This document shows positions 1-6,889 of a stretch of 12,638 nucleotides of DNA, one piece after another. The position numbers were made by a program, and so were the translations under genes. How positions within the stretch are numbered: position 1 is the first letter of the stretch; the number at the start of each line of letters is the position of its first letter. This stretch comes from an uncultured Coriobacteriaceae bacterium. GTDB lineage: Bacteria > Actinomycetota > Coriobacteriia > Coriobacteriales > Eggerthellaceae. The stretch is taken from contig CAMORQ010000024.1 of NCBI GenBank assembly GCA_946623915.1, forward strand, positions 1 through 12,638. Reading direction: 5' to 3'. A model generated the notes under the pieces. The model was not told the origin of the DNA and ran no database searches. It worked only from the letters and a program-made list of their open reading frames with translations.

Positions 1-48
1 CGCCGCAAGAAGGACACTGCCACTACCACCACGCAGGCCGCTGCGTAA
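1..48 (+). CDS. C-terminal tail of an upstream gene (partial)
   Basis: Frame 1 is open from the window edge to a TAA at 46-48 and encodes RRKKDTATTTTQAAA. A basic RRKK followed by a Thr/Ala-rich end looks like the cytoplasmic tail after a last membrane helix. TusA and DUF3343 genes often follow a YedE/YeeE-type permease, so a permease is a reasonable guess from context, but 15 residues cannot establish identity. The stop lies 39 bp before the next start, compatible with one operon. Confidence 0.45.
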   Translation, partial: RRKKDTATTTTQAAA

Positions 49-87
49 GCAATCCGTCTATCCGGCTCGACCAAGAAAGGACCGAAC

Positions 88-294
88 ATGCAAGAAGTTG
101 ACGCACGTGGGCTATCCTGCCCAGAGCCTGCACTTATGGCCATGGAAGCCATCAACAATTTCCCCGGAGAAGAGATTCGCGTTTTGGTAAGCACCGCCAC
201 GCAAAAGCAAAACGTCACCGAACTCGCCCAAAGCAAAGGGCGCAGCGTTTCGGCCACCCAAGAGGGCGCCGATTTCGTACTGACCATTTCGTAA
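88..294 (+). CDS. TusA/SirA-family sulfur (or selenium) carrier protein
   Basis: This 68-aa cytoplasmic protein is full length for the TusA fold. The N-terminal DARGLSCPEPAL carries the family CPxP motif with Cys11 as the presumed persulfide or selenide carrier, and the C-terminal strand ends in FVLTI as in related proteins. An AAGAAAGGA ribosome binding site lies about 8 nt before the ATG. E. coli TusA relays sulfur to tRNA thiolation, but stand-alone TusA proteins next to DUF3343 and YedE-like permeases in anaerobes are linked by context to selenium or sulfur handling (YedF group). There is no DsrE-like second domain as in full-length YedF. The next gene starts 5 nt after the stop. The family is clear; the carried element and the acceptor are not. 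Confidence 0.88.
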   Translation: MQEVDARGLSCPEPALMAMEAINNFPGEEIRVLVSTATQKQNVTELAQSKGRSVSATQEGADFVLTIS

Positions 295-299
295 CGGAC

Positions 300-554
300 G
301 TGGCGCGCACGCTTCGAACATCTGGAACAGAAGCGCTCGTCGTGGCATTCGACTCCACGGCGAGCGCGCTTGCATTCGCATCTGCTGCAAGTCCATCTGG
401 CCTCGGAGGCAGGCTGATTCCCATTCCGCGCTCGCTATCCGCCGGCTGCGGCATAGCATGGCGCGACTCTCCTGAGCATCGAGGCCAGGTAGAGGCCATC
501 ATCGAAGCGGAGCAGATTGACGACGCTCGCTTGGTAGTTATGAACCTGCGATAA
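300..554 (+). CDS. DUF3343 family protein (putative Se/S carrier-like)
   Basis: This 84-aa protein contains the DUF3343 pattern: a first strand and helix with a T-x-x-A-L step (VVAFDSTASALAFA), then GRLIPIPRSLSAGCGIAWR, where the AGCG(L/I)A segment carries the conserved Cys50. DUF3343 proteins are described as Se/S-carrier-like because they travel with YedE, YedF/TusA and selenium genes; their biochemistry is not established. The start is a GTG 5 nt after the stop of the TusA gene with no visible Shine-Dalgarno sequence, so translation is probably coupled. An internal GTG at Val15 is a possible alternative giving about 70 aa. The family assignment rests on the motif and on the TusA neighbour. 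Confidence 0.8.
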   Translation: MARTLRTSGTEALVVAFDSTASALAFASAASPSGLGGRLIPIPRSLSAGCGIAWRDSPEHRGQVEAIIEAEQIDDARLVVMNLR

Positions 555-561
555 AGGTTGC

Positions 562-603
562 GGACCGAAGGTGGCGGCTTCAGGAACCCGTCACTTTCGG
601 TCT
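562..603 (+). terminator. 16-bp hairpin closing the TusA-DUF3343 operon
   Basis: The arms 562-577 and 588-603 pair over 16 positions with a 10-nt loop. Thirteen pairs are Watson-Crick and three are G-U in the + strand RNA; on the - strand these three become A-C mismatches, so the structure favours + strand transcripts. A second small hairpin (607-611 with 616-620) follows and is trailed by TTTT at 627-630. There is no U-tract directly after the main stem, so it may act as a 3' end stabiliser rather than a classic intrinsic terminator. It lies between convergent genes. Confidence 0.6.
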
Positions 604-620
604 GACATGCCGTGTGGCAT

Positions 621-962
621 CTACTGTTTTCTTCGTCCGAACTTGGCGACGAGTCCTACACCCACAAAAAGAAACACTGCGAGAGCAACAGCCCATGGCC
701 TAAACTGCGGGCCTTCAGCAGGTGCGGCTTCGGTGCCCGAAGAGGCCTTGCCCGCGCTTTCCGACGCGCTGGGTTGCTCGCCGCTTGTCGCGGCAGCCGT
801 TGCTTTACTGGAAAGGACGTGCGTGGCGCCGATGGCTGTCGCAGTGTGCTGCGGGGCCGTGTCCGCCCATGCAACGGAGCGCATCGACCCAAGGCACAGC
901 GCGCAAACAAGGAACAGCGCCGCGAAAACGCACGAACACTTCCTCGTAATCCCAAAATCCAT
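621..962 (-). CDS. Small predicted surface/membrane-anchored protein of unknown function
   Basis: I do not recognise this 113-aa protein. It starts with a classical signal peptide: basic n-region ending TRK, hydrophobic core FAALFLVCALCLG, and a signal peptidase I site AWA before Asp-Thr. A roughly 50-residue Ala/Ser/Thr/Glu-rich linker follows, then one C-terminal hydrophobic helix (WAVALAVFLFVGVGLVA) and the basic tail KFGRRKQ. The layout resembles wall-anchored proteins, but there is no LPxTG-like motif, so it would stay in the membrane with a short exported linker. An in-frame upstream start at 1031 would put 23 polar residues before the signal peptide, so the ATG at 960-962 is preferred; it has only a weak GGGGG ribosome site. 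It is the last gene of the - strand run, 123 bp after hydF. A weak promoter-like GTGACA-17-CACACT lies at about 991-1019. No functional link to hydrogenase can be shown. Confidence 0.62.
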   Translation of the reverse strand: MDFGITRKCSCVFAALFLVCALCLGSMRSVAWADTAPQHTATAIGATHVLSSKATAAATSGEQPSASESAGKASSGTEAAPAEGPQFRPWAVALAVFLFVGVGLVAKFGRRKQ

Positions 963-1044
963 ATGCGACCCCCGTTTCTCGTTTTCGTTCAGTGTGGCAG
1001 AGAATAACGAGTTTGTCACTTCTTCCTGCAAGAAGAACAGGTAC

Positions 1045-1074
1045 GCTGCCTGCTACGGCAGCCGCACCAGCGGC
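1045..1074 (-). terminator. Two overlapping hairpins after hydF
   Basis: GCTGCC at 1045-1050 pairs with GGCAGC at 1057-1062, and GCCGC at 1061-1065 pairs with GCGGC at 1070-1074. The two stems share bases 1061-1062, so they cannot both be complete. A third stem, TTCTTC/GAAGAA at 1020-1037, follows on the transcript. In the - strand direction the sequence after the stems is only moderately U-rich (GTACCTGTTCTTCTT), so this is a weak terminator or a processing/attenuation site between hydF and the small membrane protein. Confidence 0.35.
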
Positions 1075-1085
1075 CGATTGGCGCG

Positions 1086-2369
1086 TCAGGCGCGCGGTTC
1101 GAGTGCCGCAAGCGACCTATCGAGTATGCCCGTCATCTTCGCAATGGCGATTCCGTAGTTGGTGAACGGAATACCTTGCGCGGCAGCGTGACGTGCCCGC
1201 CACGCCATTTCGCGCTCGTTGACCATGCATCCACCACAATGGATAACCAGATCGTACCCATCCAGGTCTTCGGGGAAGTCATTTCCCGAACTGAATTCGA
1301 AGATGGGGTCGGTGCCTGTGTACTGGCGAACAAGGTTGGGCAACTTCACCGTGCCGATGTCTTCGCATTGGCGATGGTGGGTACATCCTTCAGCCATCAG
1401 AATGCGCGGTCGGAAATCGCCTGGGCCAGACGCCTTTGCCGCGCTTGGTTCACCCGGCAAACCGCGCGCCCCTTCGCGCATGCGATCGAGTTCAGAGGCC
1501 CCTTCGACTTGCACGTCGAGCGTGCCTTTATAGCGTGCCATAAGGATGGAGAAGCTGGTCAGGGGCACGTGCTCTGGCACCACCTTCGACACGGGACCGA
1601 AGACCTGCGAATCGGTGATGACCATGCGTGGCGGATTCGCCAGCTGCCCCAACGCTGCTTCCAGCTCGCTATCCTGGCACACAAGCGCCGTGCAACCCGC
1701 GTCGATGATGTCGCGAATAGTTTGTTGCTGCGGCAGAATCAAACGTCCTTTAGGCGCAGACTCGTCGATCGGGCAAACCAAGACGACGCAGTCTCCTAAA
1801 GCAAGCAGGTCGGACACGATGTACGCCTCGGGCCCATCGCGATGCGCAAGCTTGGCAATCGCCTCTTTCAGCTCGTGAACGCCTTCGCCTGTTTCGGCGC
1901 TAGTCGATATGCACGTTCCTGCCTGGAGTATCGGATCCGCGCCCATCTCGGCCTTTTGCGTATTTGTTCCAGCCAGGTCGGACTTGGTCAGCGCGACAAG
2001 ATATGGCACGCGTTTGTCCTGGAACAGCGCGAGCAAATCGCGGTCAGCTTCGGTTAATCCGCGCATGGAATCTACGGCCAGTACAGCCACATCCACCGAG
2101 TTCAGAACACGGCGAGCCTTGCGCACCCGTTTCTGGCCCAGCTCGCCTTCGTCGTCGATGCCCGGCGTGTCGATGATAAGCACCGGGCCCGCAGGCAACA
2201 GCTCCATAGCCTTGCGCACCGGGTCGGTGGTGGTGCCCGCAACATCGGAAACCACGGCAAGATCTTGCCCCGTTACAGCATTGATCAGAGACGACTTCCC
2301 CGCATTGCGCACGCCAAAAAACCCGATGTGCACACGGTCGGCTGAAGGCGTGTCGTTAAGCGTCGTCAT
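1086..2369 (-). CDS. hydF: [FeFe]-hydrogenase H-cluster maturation GTPase HydF
   Basis: This 427-aa cytoplasmic protein is the scaffold that receives the 2Fe subcluster made by HydE and HydG and delivers it to apo-HydA. The N-terminal GTPase domain has the P-loop GVRNAGKS (residues 19-26), a GTTTDPV switch I, DTPGIDD as G3 and TKSD as G4. The middle is the dimerisation domain. The C-terminal cluster-binding domain has the HydF iron ligand pattern: C329-T-H331, then HCGGC at 377-381, which holds a 4Fe-4S cluster. The extra His and Cys next to the first ligand (THHRQC) may not be ligands. The ATG is preceded by AGGAG at good spacing, and hydG ends 44 bp upstream. Length and motifs match a functional protein. 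Confidence 0.97.
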   Translation of the reverse strand: MTTLNDTPSADRVHIGFFGVRNAGKSSLINAVTGQDLAVVSDVAGTTTDPVRKAMELLPAGPVLIIDTPGIDDEGELGQKRVRKARRVLNSVDVAVLAVDSMRGLTEADRDLLALFQDKRVPYLVALTKSDLAGTNTQKAEMGADPILQAGTCISTSAETGEGVHELKEAIAKLAHRDGPEAYIVSDLLALGDCVVLVCPIDESAPKGRLILPQQQTIRDIIDAGCTALVCQDSELEAALGQLANPPRMVITDSQVFGPVSKVVPEHVPLTSFSILMARYKGTLDVQVEGASELDRMREGARGLPGEPSAAKASGPGDFRPRILMAEGCTHHRQCEDIGTVKLPNLVRQYTGTDPIFEFSSGNDFPEDLDGYDLVIHCGGCMVNEREMAWRARHAAAQGIPFTNYGIAIAKMTGILDRSLAALEPRA

Positions 2370-2413
2370 ATCGGTCTCCTGTTCGTCCCCTGTTCATTCG
2401 ACCCTCCAACTTG

Positions 2414-3865
2414 CTAGAACCTGAAATCTCGTCCGGCGCCGCTCCGGATAGCTTCGATGTGTTTGGCAGCCTGTGCACGGGTTGCATCCGATGACACCTT
2501 GTCCAATTCGCGCTCGATCATAGCCCAGCCGCGTTCAGCGGTTGCAGGTGTCGCATAATCGACTAGGTACTCTGCCAGAGTCATAAGCGCATTAGGGTGA
2601 CAATAGTTCAAAATCTGCCCGCTCTTGCAGAACTGCATGAACCGATCGCCCGTCCGCCCCGCACGATAGCATGCCGTGCAGAAGCTAGGGATGTGGTCGT
2701 TGTCCATCAGCCACGCGATAACTTCGTCAAGCGTACGCTGGTCAGACACGTCGAACTGCTCGGTGTCGTGCGGACGCACGTCTTCGGTGTAGCCCCCCAC
2801 GCTGGTGCGCGAGCCACCGGAAATCTGCGAGATGCCGTACTTCAGCGCAGCTTCGCGCACCGCCTGGGACTCACGCGTCGAAATAATCATCCCCGTATAC
2901 GGCACGGTGATGCGAATAAGCGCGATGATCTTCTCGAACATTTCGTCGGAAATGGAGTTGTCGAATTCGTCGGGGTCGATGTCCATCGCCGGCTTCACAC
3001 GCGGCACCGAAATGGTGTGTGGGCCAACCCCCCACACTGCCTCCAGATGCTCGGCATGCATCACGAGGCCAGCGAATTCGTAGCGGTATTTATCCAATCC
3101 GAACAGCACGCCGAGACCCACATCGTCTATACCAGCCTCCTGCGCGCGATCCATGGCTTCGGTATGCCAGTTGTAGTCGTGCTTTGGGCCGGTTGGGTGC
3201 AAGCGCAGATACTCTTCTTTGTGGTAGGTCTCCTGGAACAGGATATAGGTACCTATCTCGGCTTCCTTCAGCATACGATACTCGTCGACCGTCGTCGCCG
3301 CGATGTTCACGTTCACACGGCGGATCGCCCCGTTCTTGTGCTTGATCGAATAGATGGTATCCATGCACTCGAGGATGTATTCGATGGGGTTGTTCTTGGG
3401 GTCTTCGCCGGCTTCGATCGCAAGCCTTTTGTGGCCCATGTCCTGAAGCGCGATTACTTCTGCGCGCACTTCGTCTTGGCTAAGCTTTTTGCGCGGAATG
3501 TCCTTGTTCTTAGCATGATATGGGCAGTACAAGCAGCCGTTGACGCAATAGTTCGACAGATAAAGCGGGGCGAACAGCACGATGCGGTTACCGTAATATG
3601 CCTGCTTGATGTCGTGGGCGAGCTGCTTGATGCGCTCGTTCACTCCTTCGTCGTCACACGCAAGCAGAACGCTCGCTTCACGATGATCGATCATGGCGCC
3701 ATGCTCGGCAGCGGGCTGCAGATGCGGAGCGCACTTGTCCAGGATTCGGTGGCACAGATCGACGTCGTCCTTGTGCTCGTCTGCGTAAGCAAGCGTTTCC
3801 AGGATTTCATCGTGGTTGATGAATTCGTCTGCACGCATGCTTTTCGGATCGTAAATGTAAGTCAT
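2414..3865 (-). CDS. hydG: [FeFe]-hydrogenase maturase HydG (radical SAM tyrosine lyase)
   Basis: HydG cleaves tyrosine to p-cresol and dehydroglycine and makes the CO and CN ligands of the H-cluster as an Fe(CO)2CN synthon. The 483-aa length is usual for the family. The radical SAM cluster motif CVNGCLYC (Cys107, 111, 114) is the expected CX3CX2C, and the C-terminal auxiliary-cluster motif CX2CX22C is exact (Cys396, 399, 422), which separates HydG from the thiamine enzyme ThiH. Both clusters needed for CO/CN synthesis are therefore in place. A GAGGAA ribosome site precedes the ATG. It lies 30 bp after hydE and 44 bp before hydF in the same direction, so the three maturases form one compact unit. 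Confidence 0.98.
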   Translation of the reverse strand: MTYIYDPKSMRADEFINHDEILETLAYADEHKDDVDLCHRILDKCAPHLQPAAEHGAMIDHREASVLLACDDEGVNERIKQLAHDIKQAYYGNRIVLFAPLYLSNYCVNGCLYCPYHAKNKDIPRKKLSQDEVRAEVIALQDMGHKRLAIEAGEDPKNNPIEYILECMDTIYSIKHKNGAIRRVNVNIAATTVDEYRMLKEAEIGTYILFQETYHKEEYLRLHPTGPKHDYNWHTEAMDRAQEAGIDDVGLGVLFGLDKYRYEFAGLVMHAEHLEAVWGVGPHTISVPRVKPAMDIDPDEFDNSISDEMFEKIIALIRITVPYTGMIISTRESQAVREAALKYGISQISGGSRTSVGGYTEDVRPHDTEQFDVSDQRTLDEVIAWLMDNDHIPSFCTACYRAGRTGDRFMQFCKSGQILNYCHPNALMTLAEYLVDYATPATAERGWAMIERELDKVSSDATRAQAAKHIEAIRSGAGRDFRF

Positions 3866-3895
3866 GTTCGTTCCTCGTCGTTACTTCCACAGGCA

Positions 3896-5014
3896 TCATA
3901 CCGCGGCAACAGGATCGCCGGCCACGATGGCGCCTTTCGTTTCGCCTGCATCGTTTATGGGGTCTTCCGTGGCAGGGTCGCCCCGGTCCACCACGATGCG
4001 ATAGCCGATTTCACCCATGCGGCTGTTCAGATCTTCAAGTCCTTCGGCCGATTCCACACCTGTATGCGCCTTGTTGTCGTAAATGGCGTACTTCTCGCGC
4101 ACGTCCGATGGCGAAAGATTGGGCATGACCACATTCGCCCCCGCGAGAATGCCCCTCTCCCTCCCACGGGGATCGATGCTGCCAAGGGCGGTCGTGGCCG
4201 GAAGCAGGACCGTGGGAAGAATAAGCCGCACGATGGAGAGCAGGAAACACGTTTGCTCGACGGTACCCGCGGCGTCGTGCGCATAACGCGTGCTGTGATG
4301 CGGGATGAACGGTCCTAATCCGCACATTTCAGGCTTGAATTCTTCGATAAACTTCAAGTCGGCTGCCACGTGCGCGCTTGTCTGCCCTGGAGCTCCAACC
4401 ATGAATCCTGCGCCTGTCGCATACCCCACATCGCGCAAATCCTGCAAGCACGCCAAGCGCGTCTCGCCGGACATGTTCGAGGGATGCAGGGTTTCGTAAT
4501 AAGCAAGATCGGCCGCCTCGTGGCGAAGCAGGTACCTGTCCGCCCCCGCATCGCGCCAGGCGGCATAGGTGTCTCGGTCACGCTCCCCCAGCGAAAGCGT
4601 CACGGCGCAGTCCGGATGGCGCTCTTTGATGGACGAAACGATCGAAGCCACGCGGTCGCGCGAGAACCGCATGTCTTCGCCTCCTTGCAGCACAAACGTG
4701 CGGAATCCAATCGCATACCCAGCGCCCACACGGTCGAAGATTTCGTCGTCGGAAAGACGGTAACGCTCGCACGCCTCGTTCGAGCGCCTGAGCCCGCAGT
4801 AATAACAGTCGTTGCGGCAAAAACTGGAAACCTCTATCAGGCCCCGGATGAACACGCTGTTGCCGTAGACCGCCTTGCGCCGCACAACCGCAAGCTGCTC
4901 AAGCCGCTTTGCAGCCATGGGACTATAATGGGACACAAGGTACTCGTACCCTTCCAATGGCAGGCTGCGATCGGCGTCAAGCCGGTCGATCAGTTGTCGC
5001 GTGGTTTGGTCCAC
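3896..5014 (-). CDS. hydE: [FeFe]-hydrogenase maturase HydE (radical SAM)
   Basis: HydE acts on the HydG-derived iron synthon on the way to the 2Fe subcluster and its dithiomethylamine bridge. In the 372-aa form chosen here the radical SAM motif CRNDCYYC places Cys66, 70 and 73 in CX3CX2C spacing, preceded by the typical YGNSVFIRGLIEVSSFC. Later landmarks are LQGGED, the RHEAA segment and GFMVGAPGQT. A TTG at 5041 is an alternative start (381 aa), but the GTG at 5012-5014 has GGAGAAG six bases upstream and removes only nine poorly conserved residues. The gene follows a terminator-like hairpin behind hydA, so its expression may depend on read-through. The product assignment is firm; the start is likely. 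Confidence 0.96.
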   Translation of the reverse strand: MDQTTRQLIDRLDADRSLPLEGYEYLVSHYSPMAAKRLEQLAVVRRKAVYGNSVFIRGLIEVSSFCRNDCYYCGLRRSNEACERYRLSDDEIFDRVGAGYAIGFRTFVLQGGEDMRFSRDRVASIVSSIKERHPDCAVTLSLGERDRDTYAAWRDAGADRYLLRHEAADLAYYETLHPSNMSGETRLACLQDLRDVGYATGAGFMVGAPGQTSAHVAADLKFIEEFKPEMCGLGPFIPHHSTRYAHDAAGTVEQTCFLLSIVRLILPTVLLPATTALGSIDPRGRERGILAGANVVMPNLSPSDVREKYAIYDNKAHTGVESAEGLEDLNSRMGEIGYRIVVDRGDPATEDPINDAGETKGAIVAGDPVAAV

Positions 5015-5019
5015 GTTGT

Positions 5020-5039
5020 GCTTCTCCGCGCTTCTCCGC
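5020..5039 (-). repeat. Perfect tandem 10-mer carrying two Shine-Dalgarno cores before hydE
   Basis: On the - strand GCGGAGAAGC occurs twice back to back, directly before ACAACGTG, the hydE GTG start. Each copy contains GGAGAAG, so hydE has a primary ribosome site 6 nt before the GTG and a second copy 10 nt further up. This supports the GTG as the start. The upstream copy also falls within the reading frame of the TTG alternative. Confidence 0.7.
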
Positions 5040-5045
5040 AAACAA

Positions 5046-5080
5046 AAGCTGCTGCGCCTTGCAAGAAGACACAGCAGCTT
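5046..5080 (-). terminator. Terminator-like hairpin between hydA and hydE
   Basis: AAGCTGCTG at 5046-5054 pairs perfectly with CAGCAGCTT at 5072-5080 (9 bp, 17-nt loop). Read on the - strand, the stem is followed at once by TTGTTTG, so with the stem's own final TT the RNA has a UUUUGUUU tract. That is the layout of an intrinsic terminator for - strand transcription from hydA. On the + strand no T-run follows. It sits about 70 bp after the hydA stop and just ahead of the hydE ribosome sites. Confidence 0.62.
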
Positions 5081-5149
5081 ATCCGGTGTTATATGCTGCC
5101 TTGTCTTCGGACTCTCGTCTTCGAGTCAGGCATGGGCGATTATATCAAA

Positions 5150-6889
5150 TTACTTACACTGAGCAGGAACCATGTCCCATGTTGCCTGGTCAGTGTGCAG
5201 TTCGTGCTCCGCACGCTCGGATAGGGGTTCGCCGTAGATTTCCTTGTAAATCATGTCGATACTCGGATTCTCATGGCTGAAACGCAAGTCGGCAACCTTA
5301 TCCAAACCGTAGAGCACCTTCCCGCGCTCTTCGGCCATTTCCTGACCATCGTGGATGGGCTGACCGCCGCCACCGGCACAGCCGCCTGGGCACGCCATGA
5401 TCTCGACGAAGTCATATTCGACTTCTCCGGCGTCGATCGCCTGCATCAAGCGCTCGGTGTTGGCCAAGCCGCTTGCCACCGCAACACGCAGAGGTGTGCC
5501 TGCCAGGTCGAACGTGGCCTCTTTCCAGCCTTCGATGCCACGCACGTCCTTAAAGGCGTCCGGGTCGGGATTTTCACCCACGACCGCAAAGTACGCGGTA
5601 CGCAGCGCAGCTTCCATAACGCCGCCGGTGGCACCGAAAATGACAGCCGCACCCGTAGCGATGCCAAGTGGGTTGTCGAAGTTGTCTTCTTCGAGCGCAT
5701 CCGCCGTGATGCCGCACACCTTTGCCAGTCGAATCATCTCGCGCGTGGTCAGAGACGCGTCCACATCGCCCTTTTCGCTGACGTCGCGCAGTTCTTCGAC
5801 CGCACATTCGTACTTCTTCGCCACGCAAGGCATGATGGACACGCAGAACACTTTCTCCGGATCCAAGTCCTTTTCCTTTTTGAACAGGGACTTCACGGCA
5901 GGACCAAACATCTGCTGCGGCGACTTGGATGTGGAAAGCATAGGGACCTGATCGGGGCGATGGCCCTTCATGTAGCGCACCCAACCAGGGCAGCAGCTCG
6001 TAAACATCGGGAACTGGTATTCGTCCTTGTGGTTCAAGCGCTCCAGGAATTCGTTCGCCTCTTCGAGGATGGTGAGGTCGGCCGCGAAGTCGGTGTCGAA
6101 CACGTAGTCGAAGCCGATCTTGCGCAGAGCGTTCGCCATCAGGCCGGGTGTCGCCTCTTCGTGCGTGAGCCCCAGGCTTTCGCCCCAGGCCGAACGCACA
6201 GCGGGCGCCACCTGCACAACCGTCGTAATCTCAGGATCGGCGAGGGCGTCGAGCACCAGTTTCGTATCGTCACGCGCACGAAGGGCGCCTACGGGACAAT
6301 GAGTGATGCACTGACCGCACAGCACGCATTTGGACTGCTCCATGGGGATGCCGCCGGTTACGCCAACCGTGGTGCGCTTGCCGCGGTTTTTCACCGACCA
6401 GGCGTTAACAGCCTGCACTTTGTCGCACACCTGCACGCAACGCATGCATTTGATGCACTTGGAAGAATCGCGAATGAGCGGGAAGTTTTCGTTCCACGGC
6501 TCTTTCTGATAGTCCACCTTGTAGTGAATGTCGATGATGTTCAGATCGTTTGCCACATCTTGCAGGCTACAGTTGCCCGAGCGGACGCAATTCGTGCATT
6601 CGGTGTTGTGCTGCGACAGAATCAGCTCGACATTGGTCTTACGCGCGTGGCGAGCCTTATGGCTGTTGGTCAGCACCGACATACCTTCCTGTGCAACCGT
6701 GTTGCACGAAGACACCAGACGTTCCTGCCCTTCGATTTCCACCACGCACACGCGGCATGCGCCGATATCGTTAAGGTCCTTGAAATAGCACAGCGTCGGG
6801 ATCATGATGCCGGCCTTTGCTGCTGCGTCAAGGATGGTCGTGCCTTCTTCAACCTCAACAGCCTTACCGTCAATCGTTAGCTTTACCAT
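5150..6889 (-). CDS. hydA: [FeFe]-hydrogenase catalytic subunit HydA (group A, probably A2 type)
   Basis: This 579-aa enzyme interconverts H2 with protons and electrons and closely follows the layout of clostridial CpI (574 aa). In order: a 2Fe-2S domain (Cys34, 45, 48, 62), the His-ligated 4Fe-4S site HNTECTNCVRSGNC (H94, C98, C101, C107), two ferredoxin 4Fe-4S motifs (C145-148-151-155 and C188-191-194-198), and the H-cluster domain with TSCCPGW (C299 proton relay, C300 ligand), MPCVAKKYE (C355) and EIMACPGGCAGGGGQP (C500, C504). All ligands are canonical, so it should be active. No signal peptide is present, implying a cytoplasmic enzyme. The ATG at 6887-6889 matches the family N-terminus (MVKLTIDGK) and has a purine-rich ribosome site (GGGAGGCAGGAAG). 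It overlaps the upstream GltD-like gene by 7 nt, which implies coupled translation and a stable complex. The partner points to group A2 rather than the bifurcating A3 type. Confidence 0.97.
   Translation of the reverse strand: MVKLTIDGKAVEVEEGTTILDAAAKAGIMIPTLCYFKDLNDIGACRVCVVEIEGQERLVSSCNTVAQEGMSVLTNSHKARHARKTNVELILSQHNTECTNCVRSGNCSLQDVANDLNIIDIHYKVDYQKEPWNENFPLIRDSSKCIKCMRCVQVCDKVQAVNAWSVKNRGKRTTVGVTGGIPMEQSKCVLCGQCITHCPVGALRARDDTKLVLDALADPEITTVVQVAPAVRSAWGESLGLTHEEATPGLMANALRKIGFDYVFDTDFAADLTILEEANEFLERLNHKDEYQFPMFTSCCPGWVRYMKGHRPDQVPMLSTSKSPQQMFGPAVKSLFKKEKDLDPEKVFCVSIMPCVAKKYECAVEELRDVSEKGDVDASLTTREMIRLAKVCGITADALEEDNFDNPLGIATGAAVIFGATGGVMEAALRTAYFAVVGENPDPDAFKDVRGIEGWKEATFDLAGTPLRVAVASGLANTERLMQAIDAGEVEYDFVEIMACPGGCAGGGGQPIHDGQEMAEERGKVLYGLDKVADLRFSHENPSIDMIYKEIYGEPLSERAEHELHTDQATWDMVPAQCK

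Noticed and set aside
2597..4318. A 573-codon open frame on the + strand opposite hydG/hydE
   Set aside because: It lies antisense to two certain genes, is rich in His/Arg/Val as expected from a complementary reading of a G+C-rich gene, and shows no domain.
5273..6880. A 535-codon open frame on the + strand opposite hydA
   Set aside because: It is the antisense shadow of hydA, whose cofactor motifs are all intact, and it shows no recognisable family features.
5150..6889. Possible sensory or degenerate hydrogenase (group B/C/D)
   Set aside because: All H-cluster ligands, the proton-relay Cys299 and the full CpI-like ferredoxin domains are present, with no PAS or kinase module, so a catalytic group A enzyme is the better reading.
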